Shown piece after piece: positions 25,383 to 38,960 of a stretch of 64,000 nt of DNA. The DNA is from Colius striatus. Its lineage: Eukaryota > Chordata > Aves > Coliiformes > Coliidae. The stretch is taken from NCBI RefSeq assembly GCF_028858725.1, contig NC_084766.1:28193001-28257000 (forward strand), read 5' to 3'. The stretch's first letter is position 1; every line of letters begins with the position of its first letter. The notes under the pieces are model-generated. The model was not told the origin of the DNA and searched no databases. It saw nothing but the letters and a program-made list of their open reading frames with translations. The position numbers were made by a program, and so were the translations under genes.

Positions 25383-27290
25383 TCAGAATTCCTTCTTTTG
25401 AACAGAAACCACATCTAAAAGAAAGTCTTGGAAAAAAAGGAATGAACTCTTAAAACCAAAGAATTTCTTGAAATCAGTTGAGTTGGACATGAGGTTAGGA
25501 ACAGTTCCAAAACCTCTGTGAATTCAGCAGGACTGCATCAGTAATATCTTCACTCATTTACTGCAGAACTTTCCCAGAATGACCCTGCAGAAGAGGATAC
25601 GAGGTGTTTCAGTACATATGACACATAAGAAAAAAGAATCATTAGAATAAAATTCATGAAATGAAAAATTCTGAAGTATTAGACATCAAGAAGAGCATTG
25701 AGACCTGGTAGTATTTAAGAGGACAAAATTAACTGGAGTAAAGATTTTACTCTATAAGCAATGAAGAATTTCTCTGGACAGAGAGTTTGTGAAACCAGGT
25801 ATTAAATGTTAGACAGCTGGGGGCAAAACCTGATCTGCTAATAAGATGTGGCTTGAAAAACATCTTCCAGTGAAGGTTAACTTAAACAGTACTACCACCT
25901 TTAGGAAATATTGCCAGGTTCCAGTCTGAGCTCTGTAACAGGGTTACAGTACAATAATAGCACAGGTTTGGCAAAAATATGAGCAATTCCCTGAAAATAT
26001 CTGGCTTTTTTCACTACTATTTTGAAAATGAATCCTATACAAATACATTGTTATGTAAATACACATTGGCCTTGCCCCATATATATGCTTCAGGCTAAGG
26101 GACACACAGTCTCTCTCTCCCAGCTGATCCATGGTGAATTGCTGAAGTGCAATAAGTTAATCACATGCATGAACCCTTTTTGACAAATGACCTCTCATAA
26201 TTATTCCTTTTCCTAAGGAGACTTCAAGAAATGTAATCACAAGGAAGGAAAAGCCAACAAATTCCTTAAACAGACATAAACTTTTGCATCCATGGTTCCA
26301 TTGTGTGTAGAAAACGTCACACTACATTAATTAGCAGAAGATTTGTGGTTGATCCTCCCTCTTGGCAATCCACATGCACGTGCCATAGGTGTGAGCCATG
26401 AGGTGCTCTATTGAAGCTTACTCTGTGAATAACTGCTGCCGTCATGCAGCAGTGCCTTTTATCCACACAACAGGCCTGTGACCAGATACAACCCCTGCCA
26501 GTGGAGGATGGCTCCTTCAAAGGTAACCTCAGCCAGTGAGGCACTCTCTCCTTCCCACAGCAGTAAGGATCTTGCTTGCTTGTAAGTCTGATCAGCAGTC
26601 ATTTCCCTCCACCACCAGTGGAGCAATCATTTCAGCAGGAGCAGCATACAGCTTGACCCCATTTAGTGTCTACACCAACACCAGGTCAAGTGGCAGGTAA
26701 GAGCATTTCTTGCTGCAGGTGGTCTCACCCCTTCCCATTCTGCATGGCTGCCCCTACCCCAGCAAGGAGCTGCCAGCCAAGCCTCCCTGCACAGGCAGAG
26801 CTGGGAAGAAGAGATAAAATATCTTACCAGACGCAGCTGAAAGCAAGAGGAAGCTTTTTCTCACCCAAAGCATGTGAAAGTTGTAAAATAGCACTATACA
26901 TGTGGGAAGGAAATGGACCCTGACAGGTTCATATCATGAACGCACCAAGCAATAACCCATTAAAAGATTTTGTTATTACTGAGTTGTAGCACAAAGATAC
27001 TGCAGGATGGGAATCATCGGTCTGACCACACCACCGTAGCGAAGGAGAGAGCCAGACCTGCTCCTCTGTGTGTCTGTGTGTGACACGTCAGGGCTCTTTC
27101 AGAACACAAGCACTGTTTGTTCAACATTCCTCTCCTCCCCTCTGCACAGAAAGGGGAAAACAACGAGAAAGGGAAATTTATTTGTCCATGAGGCCTTTTT
27201 AAACAGACAAGGTAATTACCTGAGTACATCTATTATATGCAGAGCTGCTCCAATCATCACAAAGCACGTTTGCCAAACTATAATTAACTT

Positions 27291-27320
27291 GGGGAGGGGG
27301 GGGAATCCAACCAACCAACC
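27291..27320. repeat. G-run followed by CCAA repeat
   Basis: A run of G residues broken by one A, then a short CCAA tetranucleotide repeat of about 3.5 copies at 27307-27320. Confidence 0.8.
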
Positions 27321-30315
27321 TTGTTTAAATAACTTTAATGCAGGGACATAGACCAAAAATTCCTCTTGTCAGTCTCATCATGAAATGTCAGTGAGAGAGT
27401 TGGAGACCAAGAGCTGGGTTTTGCCCTGAAATACATATCCTTGGTTTTTTATCTCCCTGTGTCAAAAATTCTTAACACTGTATTTTTTTAGAACTAGCCT
27501 CCTATGGAGAGTTACTAAACATACATCAGCAGCCCAACAGAGCACTAACAGGAGTATGCAGCAATCAACTAAATGGACCGAGCAAGAGCTGGGAGGAAGA
27601 GAGAGAGGGAGAATTTTAAGTGAATTGGTGTGTTCATAAAAAATGACAAACGGCCACAAGATTCAAGGTCCCTGTTCACTCAAGAAAGACCGAGAAGAAA
27701 TGCAAGCTCCAGGAGGGAGGGTTAAATCTTGCTGGGGCTGCAGAGCCTGTGAAGTAAGCAGAGCACAAACCCCACTTTTCCTTTCCATTTCTATGCAGGA
27801 GCTAAGCTAATCAAAGGCATTTCTCGAGACCAAATGCTGTAGCCTGTTTCATTCCTCTCACAACTGCCTCCCAGGGAAGAAGATACATCAATGGGAGCTA
27901 GTCATTTCCCCAAGGCCAGTGGTACCAACCCCACAGCAGTGGTGCTGGCAAGGGAGTCCCAGCTCTTTCCCTTCCTGTGGCAGTCTGGAACCTCTCCTCA
28001 TGATGTAGTCCTCTACCCACATTTCTTCCCCAGGCCCCAAATACTGCCAAGGCGAACCCTTGAAATATAGGGATCAACACCTGCTGAGGGGGCAGCTCAG
28101 TACCAGTAGTCCCTTAGTAGCACACCACAACATTCAGCATCATGTAGTAGAGAAATAATAGAGAAGAGTTTTGTCTTTTTATTCCTCCCTTTCAGATCTG
28201 TCCAGTTCAGTTTTCACAGCTTCAGATGGGATTTAGTTTTGTTTCTTCTGTCTCCAGCATCTGAGCAGCAATATAGCAGGGTGTACCCCTACTGTATGTA
28301 GAGAGAGGGTTCAGCTGGAGCCCAATCTGACCTAGTTCCTCCTCACTTCTTCTACTTTGAGGTACTGGTGCAAAGCTGAAGCTACCTAAGGGAGGTGGAT
28401 AGCAGGGGAGTTTGAGCCTTGGTGTGCTCAAATCCCAAGTAGATGTGACAGAGCAGGCACAAAGTCATTCACAAGCCTAGAGCTGAGGATCTCTGAGACT
28501 GCAAGAGAGTATCTCCAGGGAGAGAAAGATTGCCTGGAAAAACAGGTTTCCTGATCAGCCTTGCTCTGCCCTTCTCATATGGCCCTTCTCACATCCTTCT
28601 CAAACAACAGAGGCTATTCCAGGACACAGTAACACCAGAGCAATGTGCACCATTGGATATGGGCAATATGGGCAGATGTCTGCAACCATGGTCCCCGATG
28701 TTCCTCACACAGCACCAGGGACTGCTTCACAGCCTGGCACTGATAGACCTCTGGGGTCTGTGGAAATGTAGCTACCTAGAGAGGAAAGATGTCTGTGAAG
28801 CATTGGGTGGGGGTGGCTAGTTAATGACGCATCGTGAGAGAGGTGCTCGTACATCCTTAAGGTCAGTACTGTCACTGTTGAGAAGCATTGGACTACACAG
28901 GTTCTTACTGTTGTCATTACTCCAGTAGCACTGTGATAGGCACTTCTCAGCCCCACTGGGATAAACACCCATGGCCACCATGGAGTTCTGTTTAGAAATA
29001 CACGTACCTATTGTAATAGGATAAGTCACTTGCTATACGAAACTCGTACCGTTGGATAGCAGTCAAAATACTCACAGGATATCCTCACTAGCTCTCTTTG
29101 AAGACAAGAGAGCAGTAGTAGCAAAGCCAGGTCACTACAGCTTGTTCCTAATCCAAACCTAAGAATCCAGTGACCAAGAAAAATGACAGAAGACCACAGC
29201 AAGCAAAAAGATAAACAACTCACATCTCCCAGCCCCACTCCCACACAATTCCACAGAGCCCAATTTCAATTTGTCCTGACTTCCACAAGAGTGAAAGGAG
29301 AATCAGGAGTCACATATCTATTTATTACAGTGCTAAAAGAGAAGAAATCAGGCAGGTGGTAAAGCAATGGTGCTTTTTAGATTCTCCAGCCCTAAAGTTA
29401 TTGGGACATGCATTCAAGGAAGCCTCTAGAGACACCTCAGTCCTGTAGTTGACTTCCTCCATTGAGCAGATTGCTTAGTTGCATTTACACTACCTGACCC
29501 AGTTTTCATCTCCCTGTTTGAAGAGAAAACAAAATCATACAGAAAAACCAAGCACAGCCCAGATGTACTTAGACAGGCTTTAGATTGTGCATCACAATGA
29601 AAAGAAACTTGAGGAAAGCAGAGATTTCATTTTACCCAGTGTACAAAAGGGACTGGTATCATATTTACTTTCAAGTGACTTAACCTCCCTCTGTCTTCCT
29701 CCTCATGCGGGATTTCACCCTCACTAACTAGGTTATAACCACACATATCTCTTCTAAGTCTACCATAGCTTCATGCTTCTTGTAGGTCAGGGCAAGCTGT
29801 GTGTGAGCAAACTGCAGTATACACTATACACTTACTTCCAGCAGGGAAGGATGCTTACCTTCAAGGTGGTTTTCTAAAAGAACCCCAAAGCCATGTGCCA
29901 AAATAAGGAGCTTCTCAAAAGATAAGGTCACTGACTTCAGTGTTGGAAACCTGGGTATCCCACCACTTCACATATCTCACAACACTTTCTGTCACTGAAG
30001 ATTCAGTCCCCAGAGCTTCAGCTCATGCACATATGTTCATTTTGAGAGGGTCATTGGCAAACAGAACAGATTTCCCATCAATCTGTGCAAGTCCTAACAA
30101 CATCCACAACCTAAACTAAATTTACTCCTTAATGCTTCCCCAAATCACGTTTTGTGACTGGTTTGATCACAGTTTGAGAGACTGTTCTCAAAGTACTATC
30201 TAGTGTATGTCATAATATGGCCTGACAATTAATTTTGCATCCAAACAAGAATGAATGGACTTGGGCTTCAGATAAGACATAACTTAGTTCTCTCAGGAAG
30301 AAAATCTCCACTTCA

Positions 30316-30346
30316 CACGTGTGTGTGTGCACATGTATGCACATGT
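30316..30346. repeat. Alternating CACGTGTG/GCACATGT tract
   Basis: A mixed alternating purine-pyrimidine stretch with an (GT)n core and two CACATGTA-type units. Confidence 0.75.
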
Positions 30347-32762
30347 ACTTGCACCCGCAACACATCACATTTTGCCCATTTGCAATCAAGACACAAATTT
30401 GAGGCAATCATCCCCAACAGAGATTCTCCCTCTACCTTGTGTATGTTAACCAAACCCACCACAGTGTCCTATTCTCACTCACATTTTTAAAAGTGAGAGC
30501 CCTAGAGTAATTTAATGTCCCCATTTACCACACTTTTTATTGAATACAGAATCAATAACAAACTGCTGGTCAATAAAGAGCTGCTTATGGAAGGAAAAAG
30601 CTTCTTGCAGGTGCTAAAAAGGAAAAAAATCGAGGAATAATTAATGCATGTTTGTCAGTGGCCACTGGGCTGTAACTAATAAGGGGAATGTATCATCTGT
30701 TAGGAGAAAGTTTTCATTTCTCAGTTGCCGTGAAGACCTGGGGACATTTCTCTGTCTGCTGGCAAGAGCCAGGCATAGAGAGTTACTATCTTAGATGGAT
30801 GTTTTAGCCAGGCAAGGAAAACTTTTTTGCATCCCTGTGAAAGTACTTATTGCTCGCACAGAACCATTTCCTCCAGTTCCCAGAAAGCCAAAAGCCACTT
30901 TTACATTGCTGCAAAGTAGGACGAAGATCATCATGTGGCTGCATCAGTTATTTCATCAGAGTTTATAGATCCTGCTGCCTCACTGACACAGATCTTCTAA
31001 TCTTTACTGGATGACTTAAAAGCAGTTGCTAACTGCAGCCTATCACCCATGGTTCAGTGATCTTGGTATCCTCCAGCAGAACAGGCTGACATAAAAGCTC
31101 TGCCCGATTCATTACAGAAGTGATTTCATTCTGTCCCCGTTGAACTGAAGACGATGCTGGTCACCCTCAACAGGCTCATGGGAATAAAGCAAAAGGGAGA
31201 GGAAGAAAAACGTTACAGTGGATACTCTGTTAAAATAAGAGTACCCATAAAAACTGAGCCCTGAAACTGATGGAGGAATAAACATACCTACTGAAATTCC
31301 CAAAGGGGTTATTGCATTTTTAGGAACCCTCTCTATTCCTTCAGGTTTCCAAACCCTGCAGCAAAGTGCTCTGGTTAGTCAGGGTGCAATGGCTACCTCT
31401 GCTCAGCCTCACTTTAGCCATCTAAACATCCAAACAGCATTGCGTTTACACACACTCAGGTGCCCTGCACAATCTTTATTTAGGCAGATTCCAGATGAAA
31501 GAAGGGGATTGCAGCAGGAAACTGTGAGTCTACAAAGCAGATTTAAAATCTTTTGCCTTGACAGCCAGGCCCCATCAGTAAGGTTTTGTGGATGTATTCC
31601 TGCTGTGTTATATCACCATCCAAACAATTCAAATGCACCTTCTGCCTTCTTTCGCTTAGTAGGTTATATTTTCTCCTTCCCTGCTATCATGTTTTAGTTA
31701 GGAGTGATCACTCTATGTTACCCCACTGTTCTGACCCCTCAGATGCCTCAGCTGTTAGACTATAACGCCTCAATGAAGACAAGGATATCTGCGTTATCAA
31801 TACATCCACCCTGACGAACTGCTAACCCCTACAAGACCACCTTGAGGGAAGAGGTACTTAAAATGCCCAAGAAATCAAATTTAGAGGAGAAAAAAGACAA
31901 AGCCAAAAACAAATGAGGTGTTTGCCAGCATGGGGTACAAGTCCACAGAATAATAGCCTTCAGCAAAGATTACCTCCTTCCCACAAGTAGAAGCTGCTGC
32001 TGTTGTTTTTACAGAAGTGAGTATGAACAAAGGACTGAGCTGCTCAGGTAGGAGAAATAATTGAGCCTGTAATCAGTTCTATGTCTCCAGATGGAGGCTG
32101 ATTAGCTTTTCAGGCAATCAAGATTAAAATTCTGACAAGTTCATATCAAAGTCCAAACAACCCAGATACCTTTCCAGCATGTCTGTGGCCTATAAGGATC
32201 TGTTTTAACTCTCACCATGTAGTGTTTTAGTTAGAGGCAATGAGGAGACTGCTTCAGCTCCGAACCTAATCCATACAGAGCAGCGATGCAAAGGCATCAG
32301 GATGCAAACAGACTGACATTTGGTATATTTAGGGTTTAATCTATATGTAAATTTCCTGAACATACTTCAATAAAAAAATAATTCACCAAAATTTACGTTT
32401 ACAACTTGGGGCGTGATCCTTTATGTCTTTAACTAACGGTCTCAGATCTGTACTGCAGTATTTTATAAACACAGAGCTGACAGATTGTTTGAACAGGAGT
32501 AGAACTGAACATTTCCTTTTGTAAAAACAATAGAGACCTGAAAGATTTCTTTTTTGTAGAAGAGTAACAAGCAATGGTAAGGCACACAGGACCTCTGGCA
32601 AGTTTAAGTCTGTTGTAAGCTACACATCTGTGAACTGATGCAGGGAAAATATAAGAATAGAATGGACATGGAGCTCAGCTTTTAAATATGTGGCCTGACA
32701 AACCCTTCCAGTTTGCTTGCTCATCTCCAGTTGTTTATTAACATGAGGTGGACAATCCACTG

Positions 32763-32785
32763 CTTCACATATGTTACATGTGAAG
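32763..32785. repeat. 8-bp hairpin
   Basis: A perfect inverted repeat, CTTCACAT and ATGTGAAG, with a 7-base loop. It is isolated and of no assigned role. Confidence 0.5.
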
Positions 32786-35700
32786 GGTGTGTCATTATTC
32801 CAAGTACTGGGACTGATTCCCAAGAAGCTGTTGAGCTACAAATTCAAACCATTTCCCATCTGCTGCTAAACACCATTTGTACTGTGCATATTAGAGTAGG
32901 AACTTTAATATCACATGACATAGGTGACATGAGCCCTAACCTATAAAAATCTTAAATTTTTGTTCTTCCACCCTGTGCCAGTGGAAGGGTGCAGGTAGAA
33001 GACACTATCTCCTCTACATCTCTAAGTAAGCTTCCCCTCTCTGTGAGTGGTAGGAGCTTCCCCAAGGACTAAGTTGCTTCCACATTTAGGTGCATCCATA
33101 TGTGGGAAAGGGACATACCTGTGTAGTACGTCACCTGCAGCATCCCAGTCCTAGGATCCACTCTACACACACACGCAACTTCCCCCATTACCCTGATTCC
33201 TATGGAGAAAAAGTGCCACTGCTGCATGGAGAAGATGGTGCCAGTGTATTTAAGTCGTGAGTGTGACTAACCTCGGGCACTCAGGACAGCTTTCCAGCCT
33301 ATGCACTAGTGCAATGTCAGCATATACTGCTTACTTCTCCCTGTTCCCTGGCCCAGATGTTTTTTGAATAGGCACACAGGCCAGCAGGGATGCTCCAGCT
33401 GGATCCTGAGTTTGGAGGTCCTGTTTGGAGGATCTCTATATGAATCACTTGCCCCACAATTCAAATGTGGACTACAGTTACTTGAAGATCTGCAGGAAAT
33501 GAGAAACCAAGATAGCTCCATAGCATTGCCCCAAACCAGTGTCAGGTTAAAAGCATTCCCATATACATGGAACACCATCAGCAGGAGCTGAGACTTCCAA
33601 AAAATCTGGGTAGACTGGGTACAAAAAATGCAATTTGCATCAGACACGTCAGATTAAGGCCAGAAAACTGCCTTAAAAAAAGACATAGGTCACTACCTCC
33701 TCTAGTTCCCCCTACAATGAGAACAATAACTCTCCAAGACAGCCAGCCTTGATTGAACGTCTTCAAGCAATGGAGATTCATCATTCCATTAACTCACAAT
33801 TTCTCATTTCCATGGCAGTGAAACTGTAGTTTTCATGCAGGCTGGGGAGCGGGCATGTTGGAAGGAAATGCTCATACTTATAGAGGGAATGAATCACCGA
33901 TGCTCACGCTTAATATCCATTTAAATCTCTCCCACTAACGTGCAGGTTATAAACAAGAAACCTAACAATTTTCAGATCTTTATCTAGATGCAAAAATGTT
34001 CCTTTTCATCTGAAATCCTGTAAAATGCATTAAATGCTAAAATGTATACTTTTGCATATAACCAAGCCATTCATATTCAGATGATTTAATTGCCTGGTTC
34101 AGTAGGAGCTGCTTTAGTTAGCTGCATGTAATTTTCAGACTATTTTATTCATATCATGCTTGTAGAAAGACTTGAGGAAAGGGGATGATATGCACTCTGG
34201 TCACTTCATCTTTAAAAGTAGGAATATTTACATGCTATGTCTGTTTAAAAACTTACCAGTTAGTAATATTGAATTGGGAAAATTTAAATATCAGTTCAAG
34301 GCAAAATACATGAAGGGTACACATAGCTAAGCTGAGAGCAAACCTGTTGCAGGCAAAATCAATAAAAATATTCATTAAAAACCTTTGCAGATCAGAGTTA
34401 ATGGTTCTCTTAGAAGGCTCTCAAACACCTTAAGGGGAAGACAATGCACAATGAAGACATTTAATTAACCTTAATTCTGACCCCCATAGCAATAGTATTC
34501 ACATAACTCGCAATCGTGATTTCTTTCCTACCTGCTATGTACCTCTGAGAGCACACTTTCTCATCACCTTCTCATCACCCAGATCTTTCCACGCTTTGCT
34601 AAATTTCTCCAAGATAAGCATAAGGGACACTTAATGAAATCACACAAGAAAGCACGGGCAATGGAACGAGATTAAAGATAAACATAGATGGAGATCATCT
34701 CTTCAGCTGGGATGGGAAAATCTTCAAGATAAAAGATCTGTAGTAACGCAAATGCGGCTGTTCCTCTGCTCTGGCTGTACCGCAACGGGAGGTCAATGAA
34801 TAAGGGGGAAGAGAAACCACACAATTCTGGGAATGAGGAATGCTGACAGACCACCCTCTTGCCTTGATGCTCTCTTTGTAAGAAATAATAACCAGAGCTT
34901 TTCCCACAGACACAAAAGTAGCAGGCCCTATGGAGGTAAGACAAAGGAGAGGAGGAAGAGACTGTTTCAGAGTCCTTCTCAGAAAACTTCCAGGATTTCT
35001 GCTAACAGCCTTTGTAACCTCCCTCCCCTCAACACTGTAACCACGATGAGAAACTCAGACTGGAAATTGTTAGAGATTTATTCACTAAAAGCTTTTCAAG
35101 TCACCTTCCAAATGCACAGCAAATCCATGCATGAGTGTCAAGAACCCCTGAAAATACATCAAAAGGAAAAAGACAAAGATTGAGGGGTTTAAGAAGTGTT
35201 TGTGAAATGCCTGATCTACACACAGAATTTCTCAGTGTTTGTGAGGGTCTATGAGGACACACAGGTTTAATGGAAAGGGAAAGGATCCCCATACTTCAGA
35301 GGAATTCTTGCTATGGGAGGTGGTGTAACAAAAGAGTGATTTCCTTCCCCCACAAGGAATACTCACAAAGGAAGCCAGACAGGTCTTAAATGAGTAGATC
35401 TGCTAAAGGACAACATGCATTAAGCCTTCAGCTTCACTGAAAAAACCACAAAAAACCACAATTGGAATTTATTTGGAGAAGAGAATTATCTCTTCTTCAC
35501 CATAGCAAAACAAACTTCCTAAGACAACATGGTTATGGGAAATAGAGCTATAAAAGGAATGCAGACCATTCAGGAGAATGAAATCTTGTGTAACATGGAT
35601 TTTCTTTCCTTGACTTGCAAAGGCATTACACTTTCACTGTACCAAATGGTAACTAGGAAACTAACCCCAAAATCCTCTTAAGTCAATGAAGAGATTGACA

Positions 35701-38441
35701 TTGACTTTATCAGACTATAAATCCAGTCCCAAAGAAGGTAAGTGCCATGTGTGTGCTTTGTGTCATTGATAAATGATGGAACTGAGGAGAGCTTTCGTCC
35801 ACTCAGAACCAGTTCCCTTGAATTCAGCAAAGTGCAACTCATGGTTGAAGGCAACATCCTCTGAAACACAGCCTCTACCAAGGCAGCACATGGATCTTTT
35901 AAACATGGTACAGCTGCATAACCTGCTTTAGAGACAAGAGCAGCTCAAGCACACACACATTGGTGAAGAGCATGAGCCATGCTCTAGGGGATCTGGTTGA
36001 TCCTTTAGCTTATGATTGCCTGAAGATATATGGATATGAAGCAGACAGTATCTGTTATATCACAGCTTCATGCAGACTGTCAAAATAAATGGCTTGGAAA
36101 GATCAATACTGGTTAAAGATATCAGGGGAGAAGCAGACAGATGGCTTAGATAGGGAAAGCCAAACCCTTCATCGAGGCTCTGATTTGGGGTCTTGGTTGT
36201 TTCCTGAGACCTGACTTTTCAAAGCCTCACAGACTTTGCTGCATAGAGACACTGCCTGCAGGGCGGCTTAGAAAGCATGAAGAGATAGTCCTGTCCTGTC
36301 AGTGAGAACTGTAATATCACTGCTGTTGTTTCATTGGTAGAAACTAAGCTCTACATTTAGCTCCAAAACCCAGGCTCTGACTGTGCTTGCTGAGAAGGAG
36401 TCTATTGTGGCACATCACAGCAGTCAGTTTGGTGTCTGTTTTTGAACCAGACATCGAAGGGCCAGACAACACCCTAGGCTTGTATCATCTGCTCCTGAAC
36501 ACCCATTTTAGTGTTGGACCAAAACCCAATGACTCCAATGACTTTCAATTAAACTGCAGAAGAATCTATCTGGCAGCAGATATGAATGACACTGATAAAT
36601 GCTCTCTCCCTGCCCTTTGAAATCCATATGCTGCTGATAGCCCAGGTATTGAGTCATATTGGAAAAGAGTGGAAAGTTTTTGCTCTGCTAGCTTTTGCTT
36701 TGAGACTGCTAGTTCAGTGCTGCCATGAAATTTTGCTTTCTTGCATGCAATATTTTGCTATCCAAAGCAGGAAAACCATGAGGAAAAAAAACCTCTCATC
36801 CTAGAAGGAAATTAGCATCCGGCAGCCTAATAACCCATTCTCTGCATCACATGCAGGGTGGTGTAATTAAAGCCATAAAATATTCTGGATTGATTTCTGC
36901 ATTTGGAAGATACACTTGCAACATAACTAATGATGGCTGCAGCTGTGGGCCTGGGAGAGGAATTCTCCACCAAAAGTCTCTTCTCCCTGGGAAGCCTGCT
37001 GGTCCTATCCCACCTTCCCCAGGGGAGATGAAGGCCAGATAACCCAGGCAGCAAATACATTCAGTTCCTGCACAGACCCAGCTCAAGCACTCACAACTCA
37101 ATGCTTCAAAATTTGAGCTGGGCCACTCTCCTGCAAAAAAACTCCTTGAGTACATTTATGTTGTCACCCACACACTCAGTCAAGCCCGGCAGCATGTCCC
37201 ACAGCAGCACTGTGATGACACACAGCTGTAACCAGCCCCTGCTCACCCACTGGACATCAACTGGATTCATCAGCGAAGCAAGGGACACACAGACACCTGC
37301 AGATTATTGAGACGTGCCCATCATTTCACAGCACTTGTGAAACTGGTCTCCATTCCCATGAGGCTGATGGTTTTCCAATGCACCTCATGGCACAGTAATG
37401 TTTTTAAGTCTCATCCCTCCCTTCCAATATCAGCACTGTTTTAGGCTTCCTGTCAGTGATTTCCCATAGGCAAAAAGACTGCCCTGACCAAGGATTCTGG
37501 ATTGATGGTCTTGGTTTTGTTCAATAAGTGTGAAAGTCTCCTCAAGTCTGTCAAGTTTCCTTTAAAAGCAGAACAAATTCCCAAATTTAGAAAGTTTTAA
37601 AAGAAGCATGAGAAGTCTTTTAAAAGAGTTCATTGGCAATCATGATTTAAGCTGTACAACAAACAGAAAGTATCCAATCTGTTTTAAGAAGAAATATTCA
37701 AACTCTGTATTACATTTTCATTCCTCTGTTTCCTACTTCTATTCCAGCCACTGCAGTCACAGCTTTACCAGTTCTCATTCATCATGCTGCAGAGCAGTGA
37801 TATGAAGTCAGTGCTCTTGTTGCAAAGCCAAAGCAGGGGCTTTCTTAAATGTACTGATCTGCTTAATAAAAGATGGGAGGAGGCTGCTGCAGCCAGCAAT
37901 GCTACAGTCACCAAAGAAATCGGATCTGTCTTGAAACACTTTGGTAGGAGATCTCCAGGATGATGCCTCCTGCCAAATCTCCATCCTGTAGCTGGGGTCA
38001 TCTCTGCTGCTCTAGACCTGCTACAGAGCAGCAGTTAAGCCTGCCTATTACGTGCAACAAAACCCATTACCAAGACCCTGGATATCAGAGCCAGCAACTG
38101 CAAGAGTTTACTTTAAAACCCAGTAGTTTCTCCCACTATATTTCATTGTGAGAATCAGAAATGTTTCTGTCGTGTGTAGCTAACAGAGCAAATGCAGCCT
38201 GAGGACCACCCTGCAGCCAGCTCTGAGCTAGAACAAAATTATTCCTGCAATTCAGCTAAAATTTGCTTCTTGTCCTTTAAAAAAAAAAAACAACCCAACT
38301 GTCCTGTAGAGCATCAGATGACTCTCCTTGATTTACAGATACAGTCTTTAGGAGATGTAAGAAATAATAATGACCTGCTTCTGAAATGTCTTGCTTCTGA
38401 AAGCCAAAAACAATCTAAATAAAAAATTCATTGATCAATAT

Positions 38442-38468
38442 TCCCTCCCCCCTCCCTCCCTCTCTCCA
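38442..38468. repeat. CCCT-rich low-complexity tract
   Basis: Pyrimidine-only run of CCCT/CTCC units (TCCCTCCCCCCTCCCTCCCT and following). Confidence 0.85.
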
Positions 38469-38499
38469 TTTTTCGCCAATTAAGCCTGTAAGTTAGTGT

Positions 38500-38960
38500 A
38501 CCTTAAAAAATATGCCAGAGCGATGACTTCATGGGCTCAGTCTCAGCTATTCACCTGTGAAAAATAAAATCTGCTTAATTTTCATGTGATAATGATTATA
38601 GAACTTATTTGCAGAAGTAAATAATTCAGCAAGAACGAGATGCACAACGGAGAAGAATGGGCTGTGCCTGTGTTTTGCCTACTGATAAGGGACAGTTTTG
38701 CTGTCCTTTTGAACGCCTGCAGCACCAGCATTAACCTCTGCAAGCATCTTGAGAGAGAAATTAAAAAAGAGCTCTCCCAGCATAGCTAAATTCCACTGCC
38801 AGCTGACATTTGTTTCTTTTTATCTATACATTTGTCTAATTAAGAAGATGTAGTGCTGTTTTAATTTTCATATAAACTCTTAACTTGAATGGGGCTGCAT
38901 TCTGCAAACCAAACAAGGATTTATTAAGATAATAAAGCAAGCACTTCATAAAAATTTAAA
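38500..38960. promoter_or_regulatory. Candidate conserved non-coding element
   Basis: An AT-rich block without coding potential. It has several TAAT/ATTA homeodomain-like cores (CTTAATTTTCATGTGATAAT, AATAATTCAGCAAG, TCTAATTAAG, TTTTAATTTTCATATAAAC) and little repeat character. Composition resembles deeply conserved enhancers of vertebrate gene deserts. Conservation itself cannot be seen from one sequence. Confidence 0.2.

Larger units (their letters stand above)
25299..38440. other. Long gene-free stretch
   Basis: About 13 kb in which no exon, RNA or clear mobile element was recognised. It contains small simple repeats (25351, 27291, 30316) and an AT-rich, TAAT-containing block at 30540-30740. 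The open frames, up to about 116 codons, overlap on both strands and show no homology or splice context. Confidence 0.5.
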
